This document shows positions 1 through 8,287 of a stretch of DNA of 56,916 nucleotides, piece by piece; the stretch's first letter is position 1, and the number at the start of each line of letters is the position of its first letter. The stretch lies in NCBI RefSeq assembly GCF_000423585.1, contig NZ_AUIG01000030.1, forward strand, positions 1 through 56,916, written 5' to 3'. Below the pieces are notes generated by a model. That model had not been told where the DNA came from. It saw only the letters and a program-made list of their open reading frames with translations, and did not search any database. The position numbers and the translations under genes were made by a program. Origin of the DNA: Salinimicrobium xinjiangense DSM 19287. GTDB taxonomy: Bacteria; Bacteroidota; Bacteroidia; Flavobacteriales; Flavobacteriaceae.

Positions 1-233
1 TTTTCAATAAACTTTCTGCTCTTCATTTTTTTAATAAAACGCTCCAGGAATACTGCTTCCTTTTTGTCTTCACATTTAAAGATGAGTTTGCTCTCCCAAT
101 CTGATGCTGCTTTTGTGAATGCCTTCAGATTTTTATGACTGTTGTGCAGTTCTATTCTTGCTGGAACATCATGTGTCTCACCTGTGTAATATTTATCAGC
201 TAAGGAACTGTATAAAATATAGAGAAAATGCAT
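1..233 (-). CDS. GIY-YIG nuclease family protein, C-terminus cut by window edge
   Basis: Reading the minus strand from an ATG at 233 gives a frame open to the window edge, about 77 residues. It begins MHFLYILYSS and continues DKYYTGETHD, which is the GIY-YIG pattern (here LYI...YYTG) followed by the Arg (ARIELHN) and a Glu-containing stretch (ERFIKKMKS) expected of the single-domain URI/UvrC-like endonuclease family. Small GIY-YIG proteins of this type are common in Flavobacteriaceae, usually of unknown cellular role. The stop lies outside the window. The gene follows tRNA-Phe on the same strand but a strong terminator separates them. Family assignment is good; whether it is an active nuclease cannot be judged. 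Confidence 0.75.
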   Translation of the reverse strand, partial: MHFLYILYSSLADKYYTGETHDVPARIELHNSHKNLKAFTKAASDWESKLIFKCEDKKEAVFLERFIKKMKSRKFIE

Positions 234-245
234 AATCTAAGAAAT

Positions 246-279
246 TAAAAAAGCCCCTTTTGTTTCCAAAAGGGGCTTT
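246..279 (-). terminator. Rho-independent terminator of tRNA-Phe
   Basis: A perfect 13-bp stem (250-262 against 267-279) closes a 4-nt loop and, read on the minus strand, is followed by a run of six T. It lies 9 bases after the CCA end of tRNA-Phe. Confidence 0.85.
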
Positions 280-287
280 AACTTTAA

Positions 288-363
288 TGGTGGTGCCTCC
301 AGGAATCGAACCAGGGACACAAGGATTTTCAGTCCTTTGCTCTACCAACTGAGCTAAGGCACC
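288..363 (-). tRNA. tRNA-Phe (anticodon GAA)
   Basis: The minus strand folds as a full cloverleaf: acceptor stem GGTGCCT/AGGCACC, D arm GCTC...GAGC, anticodon stem AAGGA/TCCTT with loop CTGAAAA (anticodon GAA), T arm CCTGG TTCGATT CCAGG, discriminator A at 291 and an encoded CCA at 288-290. The length is 76 nt with CCA. It has its own promoter (400-431) and terminator (246-279). Confidence 0.97.
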
Positions 364-399
364 AGTGCTTAAAGCGGCTTACCTTGTAGTAAGCGGGTG

Positions 400-431
400 C
401 AAATATAGATTCAAATTTAATATCTCCCAAA
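400..431 (-). promoter_or_regulatory. Bacteroidota-type promoter of tRNA-Phe
   Basis: On the minus strand a TTTG (-33 element, 431-428) is followed after exactly 20 nt by TATATTTG (407-400), a perfect TAnnTTTG -7 element. The predicted start falls about 30 nt upstream of the mature tRNA. A small inverted repeat GCTTAC/GTAAGC (377-394) lies in the 5' leader and may help processing. This matches the known sigma-ABfr consensus; the TSS is inferred. Confidence 0.72.
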
Positions 432-482
432 GGAAAATGAAAAAAAATGCTTTTGTATTTTAGCTTTTTCAAGCACCCGCTC

Positions 483-1214
483 ATGAACCTCATTATAGAT
501 ATCGGTAATACCCTTGCAAAACTGGCTGTTTTTCAGCAGGATGAACTTCGAAATAAGACAATCATTCCCAATGCCGAGGTGTCCCAAATAGCTTCAGAAT
601 TTTTTCGGCAGTACCCCAACATTGAAAAAATCATGGTTTCAAATGTTTCAGCAGCCAAAGTAGATTTGCCTTCCGAAGTTTTGGAAAAGACAAAATTACT
701 GGAGCTTTCGGCAGTAACACCATTACCCTTTAAAAATCTTTATACCACTCCCCAAACCCTCGGCAATGATCGAAAAGCACTTGTTGCTGCCGCTGTTAGT
801 CAGTATCCGTCGCGAAATGTGCTCGTAATTGATGCAGGAACCTGTATTACCTTTGACTTTAAAAATGCGGCTGAAGAATATCTGGGAGGCGGAATTTCAC
901 CGGGCTTAAAAATGCGATTTTTAGCTCTTAATACTTTTACAGCAAACCTGCCTTTAGTTGAAGCAGGAGAAGATCATAACCTCATTGGGAATTCAACTGT
1001 TTCTTCTATCACGTCGGGAGTTGTGAATGGTACATTTATGGAGATCGAAGGCATCATTAGAGCCTATTCAGAAAAATATGAGGATTTGGTCACAATAATT
1101 ACTGGTGGGGACGCAACTTTTTTGTCTGTAAACTTAAAAAATGGCATATTTGCCAATTCCAATTTCTTATTGGAAGGCTTAAACTTTATTCTCGAATTTA
1201 ATATCGATCAATGA
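483..1214 (+). CDS. coaX: Type III pantothenate kinase
   Basis: CoaX phosphorylates pantothenate, the first step of coenzyme A synthesis, in the cytosol. The protein (243 aa) starts MNLIIDIGNT, the phosphate-binding motif of the ASKHA fold that normally begins CoaX. I therefore prefer the ATG at 483 over an in-frame ATG at 447, which would add 12 unrelated residues. Other family marks are VLVIDAGTCITFDF (second Asp motif), GGGISPGLKMR (substrate pocket) and ITGGDA near the C-terminus. Length is normal for the family. TATTTTAG at 456-463, a variant -7 element, precedes the start. The stop overlaps the next start as ATGA (1211-1214), so translational coupling with the porin-like gene is likely. 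Confidence 0.95.
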   Translation: MNLIIDIGNTLAKLAVFQQDELRNKTIIPNAEVSQIASEFFRQYPNIEKIMVSNVSAAKVDLPSEVLEKTKLLELSAVTPLPFKNLYTTPQTLGNDRKALVAAAVSQYPSRNVLVIDAGTCITFDFKNAAEEYLGGGISPGLKMRFLALNTFTANLPLVEAGEDHNLIGNSTVSSITSGVVNGTFMEIEGIIRAYSEKYEDLVTIITGGDATFLSVNLKNGIFANSNFLLEGLNFILEFNIDQ

Positions 1215-2458
1215 CAAAACGATTTTTTATAATCGTATTCATTTTATTTTCAGTGATTACGACCGCTCAGGAGCGCACCTCCTCTCCCTATTCATTCTAC
1301 GGGCTGGGGCTTAATACTTTTGGAGGGACTGTAGAGAACAAATCAATGGGTGGTCTAAGTATTTTTTCAGACAGTATTCATGTGAATCTTCAGAACCCTG
1401 CAGCTTATGGAAGGCTCAGGTTAACAACCTATACAATAGGAGCGAGTAATGTGAGTGTGGATATGAAATCTGATTCTGAATCTGGCAGCTCTAATACTAC
1501 TTCTCTTGATTATCTGGCTATAGGAATTCCCGCCGGGAAATTTGGCTTTGGTTTTGGATTGATCCCTTATACTGCAGTTGGTTATAATATCATTGACATC
1601 AATGAACCGGAATTAAGGGCAAACCGCTATTCGGGTAAGGGAGGACTTAACAGGGTATTTCTCTCGGCAGGATACGCTTTCAATGAAAACATTAGTCTGG
1701 GAGTGGACGTGAGCTATAACTTCGGAAATATTCAGAATAAGAATATTCTTATTCGGGATGAACTTCAGTTTGGGACCCGTGAAATTAACCGTTCAGACCT
1801 TGGCGGCTTTAGTTATAAAATTGGCCTGGACTATGAAAGGATGCTAAACGATAAGCTGCAGTTTAAATTCGGTACTTATTATTCTCCGGAAACAAATATC
1901 ACTTCAGAAAACAGAAGGGAGCTGGCTACCTTGCTTTTTGGAGCAGAAGGACAGGAACTCACAGTAGATGCCCGTGATGTTCCACTTGAAGATACCGATC
2001 TCACCCTGCCGGCAAGCTACAGCGTAGGTGCCGGAATTGGGCAGCCAAGAAAATGGTTCCTGGGTGGGGAATACACTTCGACAGAGGCCGGGGATTTTAG
2101 TAACAGATCTTTGGAGCCGGAAGGCGCGTCTTATTCCACTGCAGCCAAATACAGGCTTGGAGGATATTATATCCCAAATTATAATTCCCTTACCAGTTAC
2201 ATGAGTCGTATTGTGTACCGGGGAGGACTACGTTATGAAGAAACCGGGCTGGCGCTGAATGGAGAAGCGATTAATGAGTTTGGCATAGCTTTTGGATTAG
2301 GTTTGCCAGCAGGAGGAATGATTTCCAATGTTAATCTGGGGCTGGAGTATGGACAGCGCGGTACAACAAGTTCAGGATTGATTCAGGAAAACTTTTTTAA
2401 TGCCATGATAAGCCTCTCATTGAATGACAGATGGTTTATCCAACGAAGATTCGAATAA
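1211..2458 (+). CDS. FadL/OmpP1-like outer membrane beta-barrel protein
   Basis: A 415-residue protein with a signal peptide (residues 1-19, ending ITTAQ) and then repeated amphipathic beta strands rich in Gly, Tyr and Phe, ending in an aromatic-containing strand (WFIQRRFE). The N-terminal part (PYSFYGLG, NPAAYG) resembles FadL/OmpP1-type outer membrane transporters of Bacteroidota. The substrate is unknown; hydrophobic compounds are the family precedent. It sits between coaX and the TPR gene in an envelope cluster and overlaps coaX by 4 nt, so it is probably co-transcribed. The barrel assignment comes from sequence pattern only. Confidence 0.75.
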   Translation: MTKRFFIIVFILFSVITTAQERTSSPYSFYGLGLNTFGGTVENKSMGGLSIFSDSIHVNLQNPAAYGRLRLTTYTIGASNVSVDMKSDSESGSSNTTSLDYLAIGIPAGKFGFGFGLIPYTAVGYNIIDINEPELRANRYSGKGGLNRVFLSAGYAFNENISLGVDVSYNFGNIQNKNILIRDELQFGTREINRSDLGGFSYKIGLDYERMLNDKLQFKFGTYYSPETNITSENRRELATLLFGAEGQELTVDARDVPLEDTDLTLPASYSVGAGIGQPRKWFLGGEYTSTEAGDFSNRSLEPEGASYSTAAKYRLGGYYIPNYNSLTSYMSRIVYRGGLRYEETGLALNGEAINEFGIAFGLGLPAGGMISNVNLGLEYGQRGTTSSGLIQENFFNAMISLSLNDRWFIQRRFE

Positions 2459-2490
2459 ACACAAACTACTAATAGAATAAATCTTATATC

Positions 2491-3861
2491 ATGAAAACCA
2501 AGCTAATACTTTTTCTTTCGGGGGTTCTGCTAGGTACAGGAGCTTTGCAGGCGCAGGCTAACCAGGACTGTGCTACTACTGCGGCTCTGGCCTATAGCGA
2601 TGCTAAAGCCAATAACTATGATGCTGCCTGGCCACGTATTGAAACCCTTAGGAAAGATTGTCCAACATATCATATCGCCACTTTCCAGTATGGGGAAAGA
2701 ATTCTTAAAGACCGACTGGAGAAAGCACCCGAAGGTGAAAAGAAAGCTGTTGCTCAGGAGCTGATCAATATTTACAAGGAGCGTCTTCAGCATTTCCCGG
2801 CTAAAACTGATGCCGGTAAGGTAAATGCAGATATCGCACAGCTTATGTATGATGTGCAAATGGGTACTACAGAGGAGCAATTCGAAGCTTTTGACAGAGC
2901 TTTCAAAGCAGATCCTAATAGTTTGAATGCCCGTTCTCTTTATACTTACTTCTATTTGCTGGTAGAGCTGCAGGATGCAGGTAAAAAAGATCTTCAGGAT
3001 GTTTTTGACATGTATGATGTGGTGACTGCAAAACTTGAAGAGCAGGAAAATGAAACTGCCGAAGGTCTTGCTAAACTTATGGAGAAGCAGGAAGCAGGAG
3101 AAGAGTTGACAGATAAGGAGCAAAAAAGACTTCATGCTTATGAAACTAACCTTAAGGCTTATAGTACTGTAAAAGGTAGTATCAATGCCAAATTAGGTCA
3201 GCGTGCAGATTGTGATAACCTAATCCCATTATACAGCAAAGACTTTGAAGCTAAAAAAGGTGATACAGAATGGTTGAAGCGTGTAAACAGCAGGTTGTCT
3301 GCCAAGGATTGTACAGAGGATCCTCTTTTTGTAAAGGTTTCTGAAGCACTTCACAAACTGGAGCCATCTGCTAGTTCTGCCTATTCATTAGGTCAATTGG
3401 CAGAATCTGAAGGAAAGCAGGCTAAAGCGCTTGAATACTATAATCAGGCCGCTCAGCTTCAAAAAGACCCAAGTACAAGAGCTAATATTTACTATAGAAT
3501 TGCAAACCAGTACAAGGAAAAAGGGCAATTTGGACAGGCCAGAAACTTCTATAGAAAGGCTCTAGATTCAAAACCATCTTTTGGTAGAGCATACCTTCAA
3601 ATCTCAAGTATGATCGCACAGAGTGCCAATAACTGTGGAGATACAGCTTTTGAAAAGAGAGCGGTATACTGGAAAGCAGCAGAATATGCAGATAGAGCCG
3701 GTAGGGTAGATCCTTCAATAAGCAGCACTGCAAATGAAACTGCAGCTGCCTACAGAGGAAGAGCTCCCCAGCGTAGCGATATCTTCCAGAATGACATGCA
3801 GGGTAAAACCATTACCTTTAGTTGCTGGATAGGAGAAAGCGTACGCGTACCTAATTTGTAA
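2491..3861 (+). CDS. Periplasmic TPR-repeat protein
   Basis: A 456-residue exported protein: signal peptide ending near ALQAQA (residues 1-23), then helical repeats. Clear TPR units are visible around residues 300-370 (AYSLGQLAESEGKQAKALEY, then IANQYKEKGQFGQARNFYRK). A charged, coiled-coil-like segment lies at about 180-220 (KLEEQENETAEGLAKLMEKQ). Several Cys residues (CATTAA, DCPTYH, ADCDN, NNCGD) could form disulfides in the periplasm. No enzymatic motif is seen; TPR proteins act as interaction scaffolds. The gene ends one base before the lptC start, which suggests co-expression with envelope assembly genes. A direct link to LPS transport is inference from position. Confidence 0.8.
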   Translation: MKTKLILFLSGVLLGTGALQAQANQDCATTAALAYSDAKANNYDAAWPRIETLRKDCPTYHIATFQYGERILKDRLEKAPEGEKKAVAQELINIYKERLQHFPAKTDAGKVNADIAQLMYDVQMGTTEEQFEAFDRAFKADPNSLNARSLYTYFYLLVELQDAGKKDLQDVFDMYDVVTAKLEEQENETAEGLAKLMEKQEAGEELTDKEQKRLHAYETNLKAYSTVKGSINAKLGQRADCDNLIPLYSKDFEAKKGDTEWLKRVNSRLSAKDCTEDPLFVKVSEALHKLEPSASSAYSLGQLAESEGKQAKALEYYNQAAQLQKDPSTRANIYYRIANQYKEKGQFGQARNFYRKALDSKPSFGRAYLQISSMIAQSANNCGDTAFEKRAVYWKAAEYADRAGRVDPSISSTANETAAAYRGRAPQRSDIFQNDMQGKTITFSCWIGESVRVPNL

Positions 3862-3862
3862 T

Positions 3863-4429
3863 ATGAAATTTACATACAGGAATATTTTTACAGGCATTGT
3901 CACGATCCTTTTCGTGACAATGCTTTTTTCATGTGAGGGTAACCTTAAGGGGGTTCAGCAAATGGAGATGCCCGAAGACGCACCCCAGGCAATTGGTGCA
4001 GGGATCAATTTAAAATATACCGATTCCGGCAAGGTTGTGGCTACTCTTAGAAGTGAGAAAATGTTAGATTATTCAAATAAAGCCTTTCCTTACAGGGAAT
4101 TCCCTAACGGACTTGTGGTGGAATTCATTGATGAAGAAAAAAAGAAGAATACAGTTACGGCTAATTACGGGGTTGTTTACAATGACACCGGTCTTATAGA
4201 TCTTCAGGGGAATGTAGTGGTGGTTACAAGTGACAGCACAGAACTAACTGCAGATCAACTTTACTGGGACCAAAACAATAACTGGGTATTTACTGACAGG
4301 CCGAACACCATTCGTTTTAAGAACGGAGCTCTCAATGAAGGTCAGGGTTTTGATAGTAATCAGGAATTCAGTAATTTCCGCTCAAGGTCCAATGTAGGGG
4401 TCCAAATTTTAGAAGAAGAAAAAAAATGA
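3863..4429 (+). CDS. lptC: LPS export protein LptC, lipoprotein form
   Basis: LptC receives lipopolysaccharide from the inner membrane LptB2FG extractor and passes it to the periplasmic LptA bridge. The protein has 188 residues. Unlike the TM-anchored E. coli protein, this one carries a lipobox (MLFSC, Cys24), so it is probably a lipoprotein, as is usual in Bacteroidota. The body (residues 40-185) contains the beta-jellyroll strand pattern with typical phrases such as GVVYNDTGLIDLQGNVVV and STELTADQLYWD. The start follows the TPR stop by one base, and the stop overlaps the next gene as ATGA. Confidence 0.88.
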   Translation: MKFTYRNIFTGIVTILFVTMLFSCEGNLKGVQQMEMPEDAPQAIGAGINLKYTDSGKVVATLRSEKMLDYSNKAFPYREFPNGLVVEFIDEEKKKNTVTANYGVVYNDTGLIDLQGNVVVVTSDSTELTADQLYWDQNNNWVFTDRPNTIRFKNGALNEGQGFDSNQEFSNFRSRSNVGVQILEEEKK

Positions 4430-4617
4430 TGAAATTTTCCAAATTTTTCGAATTCGCTTACCTGGCAGCCGCTGCTTTTTTTCTTTATGAAGCGTATATG
4501 ATCTGGGATGAGCAGAGAAGTCAGGCTTACCTTTTCCTGGGCTTCGTTGTAATTGGAATATTTATGTTCTTTTTCAGGAGACACTTCAGGCATAAATACG
4601 GTAACAGGAAGAAATAA
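4426..4617 (+). CDS. Small two-helix membrane protein, function unknown
   Basis: A 63-residue protein with two hydrophobic segments (about residues 8-24 and 34-49) separated by a short polar loop (MIWDEQRSQ) and ending in a basic tail (RRHFRHKYGNRKK). The start overlaps the lptC stop by 4 nt and the stop lies 5 nt before the CNNM gene, so it is clearly inside the operon. I recognise no named family; small proteins at this locus appear in other Flavobacteriaceae as far as I recall. The basic tail should face the cytoplasm by the positive-inside rule. Confidence 0.75.
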   Translation: MMKFSKFFEFAYLAAAAFFLYEAYMIWDEQRSQAYLFLGFVVIGIFMFFFRRHFRHKYGNRKK

Positions 4618-4622
4618 GCTCA

Positions 4623-5909
4623 ATGGCTTTTGAAATAATAATCATCCTTTGTTCCCTGATCCTTTCGGCATTTTTTTCGGGGATGGAGATTGCCTATGTT
4701 TCTGCGAATAAGATCCATGTAGAGATCGAAAAGAAGCAGAATGATTTCCTGGCAAAAATTCTTACCCGGCTCACCCGCAAACCTTCAAAGTTTATTGCAA
4801 CCATGTTGGTGGGTAATAATATAGCCCTGGTAGTCTATGGTTTTTTTATGGGTGATCTTTTGATGGAGCTGCTTGAACCCACTTATTTCAGCAATGAAAT
4901 CGTGATCTATTTGCTAACAGATCTAAGTTTACTTACCCAAACTATAATTTCCACATTAATTATTCTGCTAACTGCAGAATTTCTTCCGAAGGTATTTTTT
5001 CAGATCTATGCCAATTTTCTACTGAAGTTCTTTGCAGTACCGGCTTACCTGTTCTATATTCTTTTCAGCTTTATCTCCTCATTTGTGATCTGGATATCAG
5101 ACTTGATATTGAAACGTTTCTTTAAAACTGAAGGAGACGAAGTGCAACTGGCTTTTACTAAAGTAGAACTGGGAAACTATATCAATGAGCAGATGGAAAG
5201 GGTGGAGCATGACCAGGAAGTAGATTCCGAGATCCAGATCTTCCAGAATGCCCTGGAATTTTCTGAAGTAAAATCAAGGGAGGTGATGATCCCACGAACA
5301 GAGATTGTAGCAGTGGAGATCACTACAGATCCAAAAGAGCTCGTGGAGACTTTTACCGCCACAGGTCTGTCAAAGATCCTGGTGTATCGTGAGAATATTG
5401 ACGATATCATAGGATATATCCACTCCTTTGAACTTTTTAAAAAACCCGAAACAATAAAATCTATCCTGTTGCCGGTAGTTTTCGTGCCCGAAACCATGCT
5501 GGTCAAGGATGTGCTTAATATTCTTATAAAGAAAAGAAAAAGCATTGCCGTGGTTATAGATGAATATGGCGGTACCAGCGGAATGATGACTGTTGAAGAT
5601 ATAGTGGAAGAATTATTTGGAGAAATTGAAGATGAACATGACCCTGTAGTGCTTATTGAAGAAAAACTTGATGAGAACAGGTATCTTTTTGCTGCCCGGC
5701 TGGAGGTGGATTACCTGAATGAAGCTTACAAACTCGACATTCCTATTGGTGAGAATTACGAAACACTTGGAGGTTATATTCTTGATCATACAGAAGAGAT
5801 TCCTCCTAAGGACGGAGTCGTTGAAATAGACAATTTTAAATTCCATATCAAAGAAGTCTCCAATACAAAAATCGAGCTGGTGGAGGTTATTGTAAACCAG
5901 CGGGATTAA
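4623..5909 (+). CDS. CNNM/CorC-HlyC family membrane protein (CBS domains)
   Basis: A 428-residue protein with three parts: an N-terminal DUF21/CNNM transmembrane domain (about 1-190, with hydrophobic segments near 2-24, 60-80, 95-120 and 130-157), a CBS pair (about 205-330; VMIPRTEIVAVE and IAVVIDEYGGTSGMMTVEDI are typical), and a C-terminal CorC/HlyC transporter-associated domain (about 340-425). CNNM relatives are linked to Mg2+ efflux; the old hemolysin name is not informative. In Flavobacteria a homologue, GldE, is tied to gliding, but GldE normally neighbours gldD, which is absent here. It lies 5 nt after the small membrane gene and probably belongs to the coaX-lptC operon. Confidence 0.88.
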   Translation: MAFEIIIILCSLILSAFFSGMEIAYVSANKIHVEIEKKQNDFLAKILTRLTRKPSKFIATMLVGNNIALVVYGFFMGDLLMELLEPTYFSNEIVIYLLTDLSLLTQTIISTLIILLTAEFLPKVFFQIYANFLLKFFAVPAYLFYILFSFISSFVIWISDLILKRFFKTEGDEVQLAFTKVELGNYINEQMERVEHDQEVDSEIQIFQNALEFSEVKSREVMIPRTEIVAVEITTDPKELVETFTATGLSKILVYRENIDDIIGYIHSFELFKKPETIKSILLPVVFVPETMLVKDVLNILIKKRKSIAVVIDEYGGTSGMMTVEDIVEELFGEIEDEHDPVVLIEEKLDENRYLFAARLEVDYLNEAYKLDIPIGENYETLGGYILDHTEEIPPKDGVVEIDNFKFHIKEVSNTKIELVEVIVNQRD

Positions 5910-6007
5910 ATTTTTGTTTTTCCCTAATTTTGAAGATTTATAGTTTTTTTAATAAAGCTAAAAACGTTATTTTCGCCCCCTATATTTTAGAATTAACAAT
6001 ATAAATA

Positions 6008-8128
6008 ATGGCAGTATTAAATCAAATAAGGCAGCGTTCGGTCTTCCTGATCGTAATTATCGCTTTGGCGCTTTTCTCATTCGTTCTGGCCGATGTGATC
6101 AGGAATGGTGGTATGGTTTCTCAGAAATCGCAAAATACCATTGCAACTATTAATGGAGAGGACATAGAAAGAGAGCAGTTTGCAAGACAGGTAGAGGCCT
6201 ACCAGCGAAATTTGGGTCCAAACGCTTCTACTGCTCAGGCAGTGAATATGGTGTGGGATATGAATGTTCGCAGAACCCTCCTACAGGAGCAGTTCGAAAA
6301 ACTTGGAATTCGCGTGGAAGAAGCCCAGGTAAAGGATATGCTTCGAAGAGATATGGGTAATAATCCAAACTTCACAAACGAGGCAGGAATGTTTGATGAG
6401 AATAAACTGCGCGAATATGTGGCTACTCTTAAGTCTACTTCTCCACAAGCTTATCAGCAGTGGTTAGATTATGAAACCGGTATTGCCGAGACTGCGAGGG
6501 AGCAGATCTATCTTAACCTGGTTAGAGCCGGTGTGGGAGCCACCCTTCTTGAGGGAGAGCAGGCTTATCGATTTGCCAACGATAATGTAGATATGGAGTT
6601 TGTTCAGATTCCTTATACTTCTGTTGATGATTCTGAAGTTGAAGTCTCTAAAAATGAGATTAGAGATTACATCAAGGCTAATCCGGGGCAATTTGGTTCT
6701 GAAGCCAGTCGTGACATTCAATATGTTTATTTTGAAGAGCAGGCTTCTCCTGAAGATGAGCAGGAAGTGAGAACAGATCTTGAAGGCCTGTTGAAAAACC
6801 GTGTGGAATTTAACGCTGCTACCAACAGCAATGATACTGTTGCGGGATTTGCCGGCACCAGAGATTGGGAAACTTTCGTAAATGAAACTTCAGATCAAAA
6901 GTTTGCTAATAATTTCGTCTTTAAGAGTCAGTTGCCATCAGAGCATGCAGATGCTCTATTCAATCTGGGAGAAGGAGAGACTTATGGACCATATAAATAT
7001 AACGGAGCCTGGAGAATTTCAAGAGTTGTGGAAACGGCTCAGATCCCTGACTCTGCTAAAGCCCGTCATATCCTTGTAGCATGGCAGGGTTCTCCTGTTG
7101 GAGGTCAGGTTACAAGAACCAAACAGCAGGCAAAAGAATTAGCTGATAGTATTACTAATGTGGTAAGAAATAATCGCGACCAATTTGCAGAGCTTGCTTC
7201 AGAATATTCTGCAGATGCTTCAAATAAAGAAGATGCAGGAGATCTTGGTTGGTTTACCCCCGGAACTATGGTGCCTGCTTTTAATGATTTCGTATTTACC
7301 AACAACGAAGGAACTGTAGGAGTAGTGGAAACACAGTTTGGTTATCACGTAATTCATATTCAGGAACAGACAGATAAAGAACAAGCTGTAAAGCTTGCTA
7401 CTGTATCCCGAGCCATTCAGCCTTCAGAAAAATCTCTAAATGACCTTTTCGCCGACGTTACAAGATTTGAACTTGCTGCCAGAGATGGGAACTTTTCAGA
7501 TCTTGCCAAAGAAAGAGATATGCAGGTTAGACCGGTTAAGGATATTCAGCAGCTTGAAGAAAACATTCCCGGAATAGGACCACAACGAAGAATTGTACAG
7601 TGGGCTTTTGAAGATGGAGTAAAAGTAGGAGATATTAAAAGATTTGAAGTGCCGACAGGTTATGTAGTAGCACAGGTTACCGCAAGAAATGATAAAGGCC
7701 TTAAATCTGCGGAATCTGCTTCTTCAATTGTAATTCCAATCCTTCAGAAACAAAAGAAAGCAGAGATCATTAAGAAGAGAATTTCAGGTAATGATCTTCA
7801 GCAAATAGCCCAGAGTCAAAATGTTGAGGTGAATACTGCTAACGCTGTAAACCGAAACAGCCCCACACTTCCGGGTGTAGGTAGCGAGCCAAAGGTTGTT
7901 GGAGCTGCATTTGCTCTTGAAGAGGGGGCTGTGAGTCAACCGATTGCAGGTGAAAAAGGTGTTTTTGTTGTAAAGACACTTCAGAAAAATCAGGCGCAAC
8001 AGCTTGATTCGTATAGATCTTATGCGGCAAGAGAAGCTGCGGCAAAAAGAACTACTGTGAATACAGAAGTTTTTGAAGCCTTGAAAGAAACTGCAGAGAT
8101 TGAAGATAATCGCGCCAGATTCTACTAG
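6008..8128 (+). CDS. SurA/PpiD-type periplasmic peptidylprolyl isomerase and chaperone
   Basis: A 706-residue membrane-anchored foldase. One N-terminal transmembrane helix (residues 12-30) places the rest in the periplasm. A SurA_N-like chaperone domain follows (about 35-260), then a parvulin domain (about 345-455, starting AKARHILVAW and ending GYHVIHIQEQ), then a second, degenerate PPIase-like region to the C-terminus. The layout is that of E. coli PpiD (623 aa) with an enlarged insert. It assists folding of exported and outer membrane proteins. Upstream, TATTTTCG (5968-5975), close to the -7 consensus, suggests its own promoter in the 98-bp gap. A strong terminator follows. Confidence 0.87.
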   Translation: MAVLNQIRQRSVFLIVIIALALFSFVLADVIRNGGMVSQKSQNTIATINGEDIEREQFARQVEAYQRNLGPNASTAQAVNMVWDMNVRRTLLQEQFEKLGIRVEEAQVKDMLRRDMGNNPNFTNEAGMFDENKLREYVATLKSTSPQAYQQWLDYETGIAETAREQIYLNLVRAGVGATLLEGEQAYRFANDNVDMEFVQIPYTSVDDSEVEVSKNEIRDYIKANPGQFGSEASRDIQYVYFEEQASPEDEQEVRTDLEGLLKNRVEFNAATNSNDTVAGFAGTRDWETFVNETSDQKFANNFVFKSQLPSEHADALFNLGEGETYGPYKYNGAWRISRVVETAQIPDSAKARHILVAWQGSPVGGQVTRTKQQAKELADSITNVVRNNRDQFAELASEYSADASNKEDAGDLGWFTPGTMVPAFNDFVFTNNEGTVGVVETQFGYHVIHIQEQTDKEQAVKLATVSRAIQPSEKSLNDLFADVTRFELAARDGNFSDLAKERDMQVRPVKDIQQLEENIPGIGPQRRIVQWAFEDGVKVGDIKRFEVPTGYVVAQVTARNDKGLKSAESASSIVIPILQKQKKAEIIKKRISGNDLQQIAQSQNVEVNTANAVNRNSPTLPGVGSEPKVVGAAFALEEGAVSQPIAGEKGVFVVKTLQKNQAQQLDSYRSYAAREAAAKRTTVNTEVFEALKETAEIEDNRARFY

Positions 8129-8150
8129 GATCTTGCCCGCTAAATAAATC

Positions 8151-8185
8151 AAAAGCCCTTTCGGATCATCGGAAGGGCTTTTTTA
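8151..8185 (+). terminator. Rho-independent terminator after the PpiD-like gene
   Basis: Stem AAAAGCCCTT (8151-8160) pairs with AAGGGCTTTT (8173-8182), with a T run after it. The A run at the 5' side would also let it work for the convergent kinase gene on the minus strand. Confidence 0.85.
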
Positions 8186-8287
8186 GTTTAGTTGGTCTTG
8201 TTTAAAGAACAATTAATTTTTTTACACCTAAGCACTCGATCGTCGTTCCCTGCGGTCACTGGCTCAGTGTGACAGTCGTTTGTGATC

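Noticed and set aside
2530-3135. Long open frame (201 codons) antisense to the TPR gene
   Set aside because: It lies fully opposite a well-supported gene, and its translation is a codon-bias shadow with implausible Ser/Phe/Leu runs.
8231-8287. Small hairpin CACTGGCTCAGTG and flanking CGTTCCCTGCGG sequence between PpiD-like and kinase genes
   Set aside because: It looks like a worn fragment of a dispersed repeat, but it is too short and single here to call an element.
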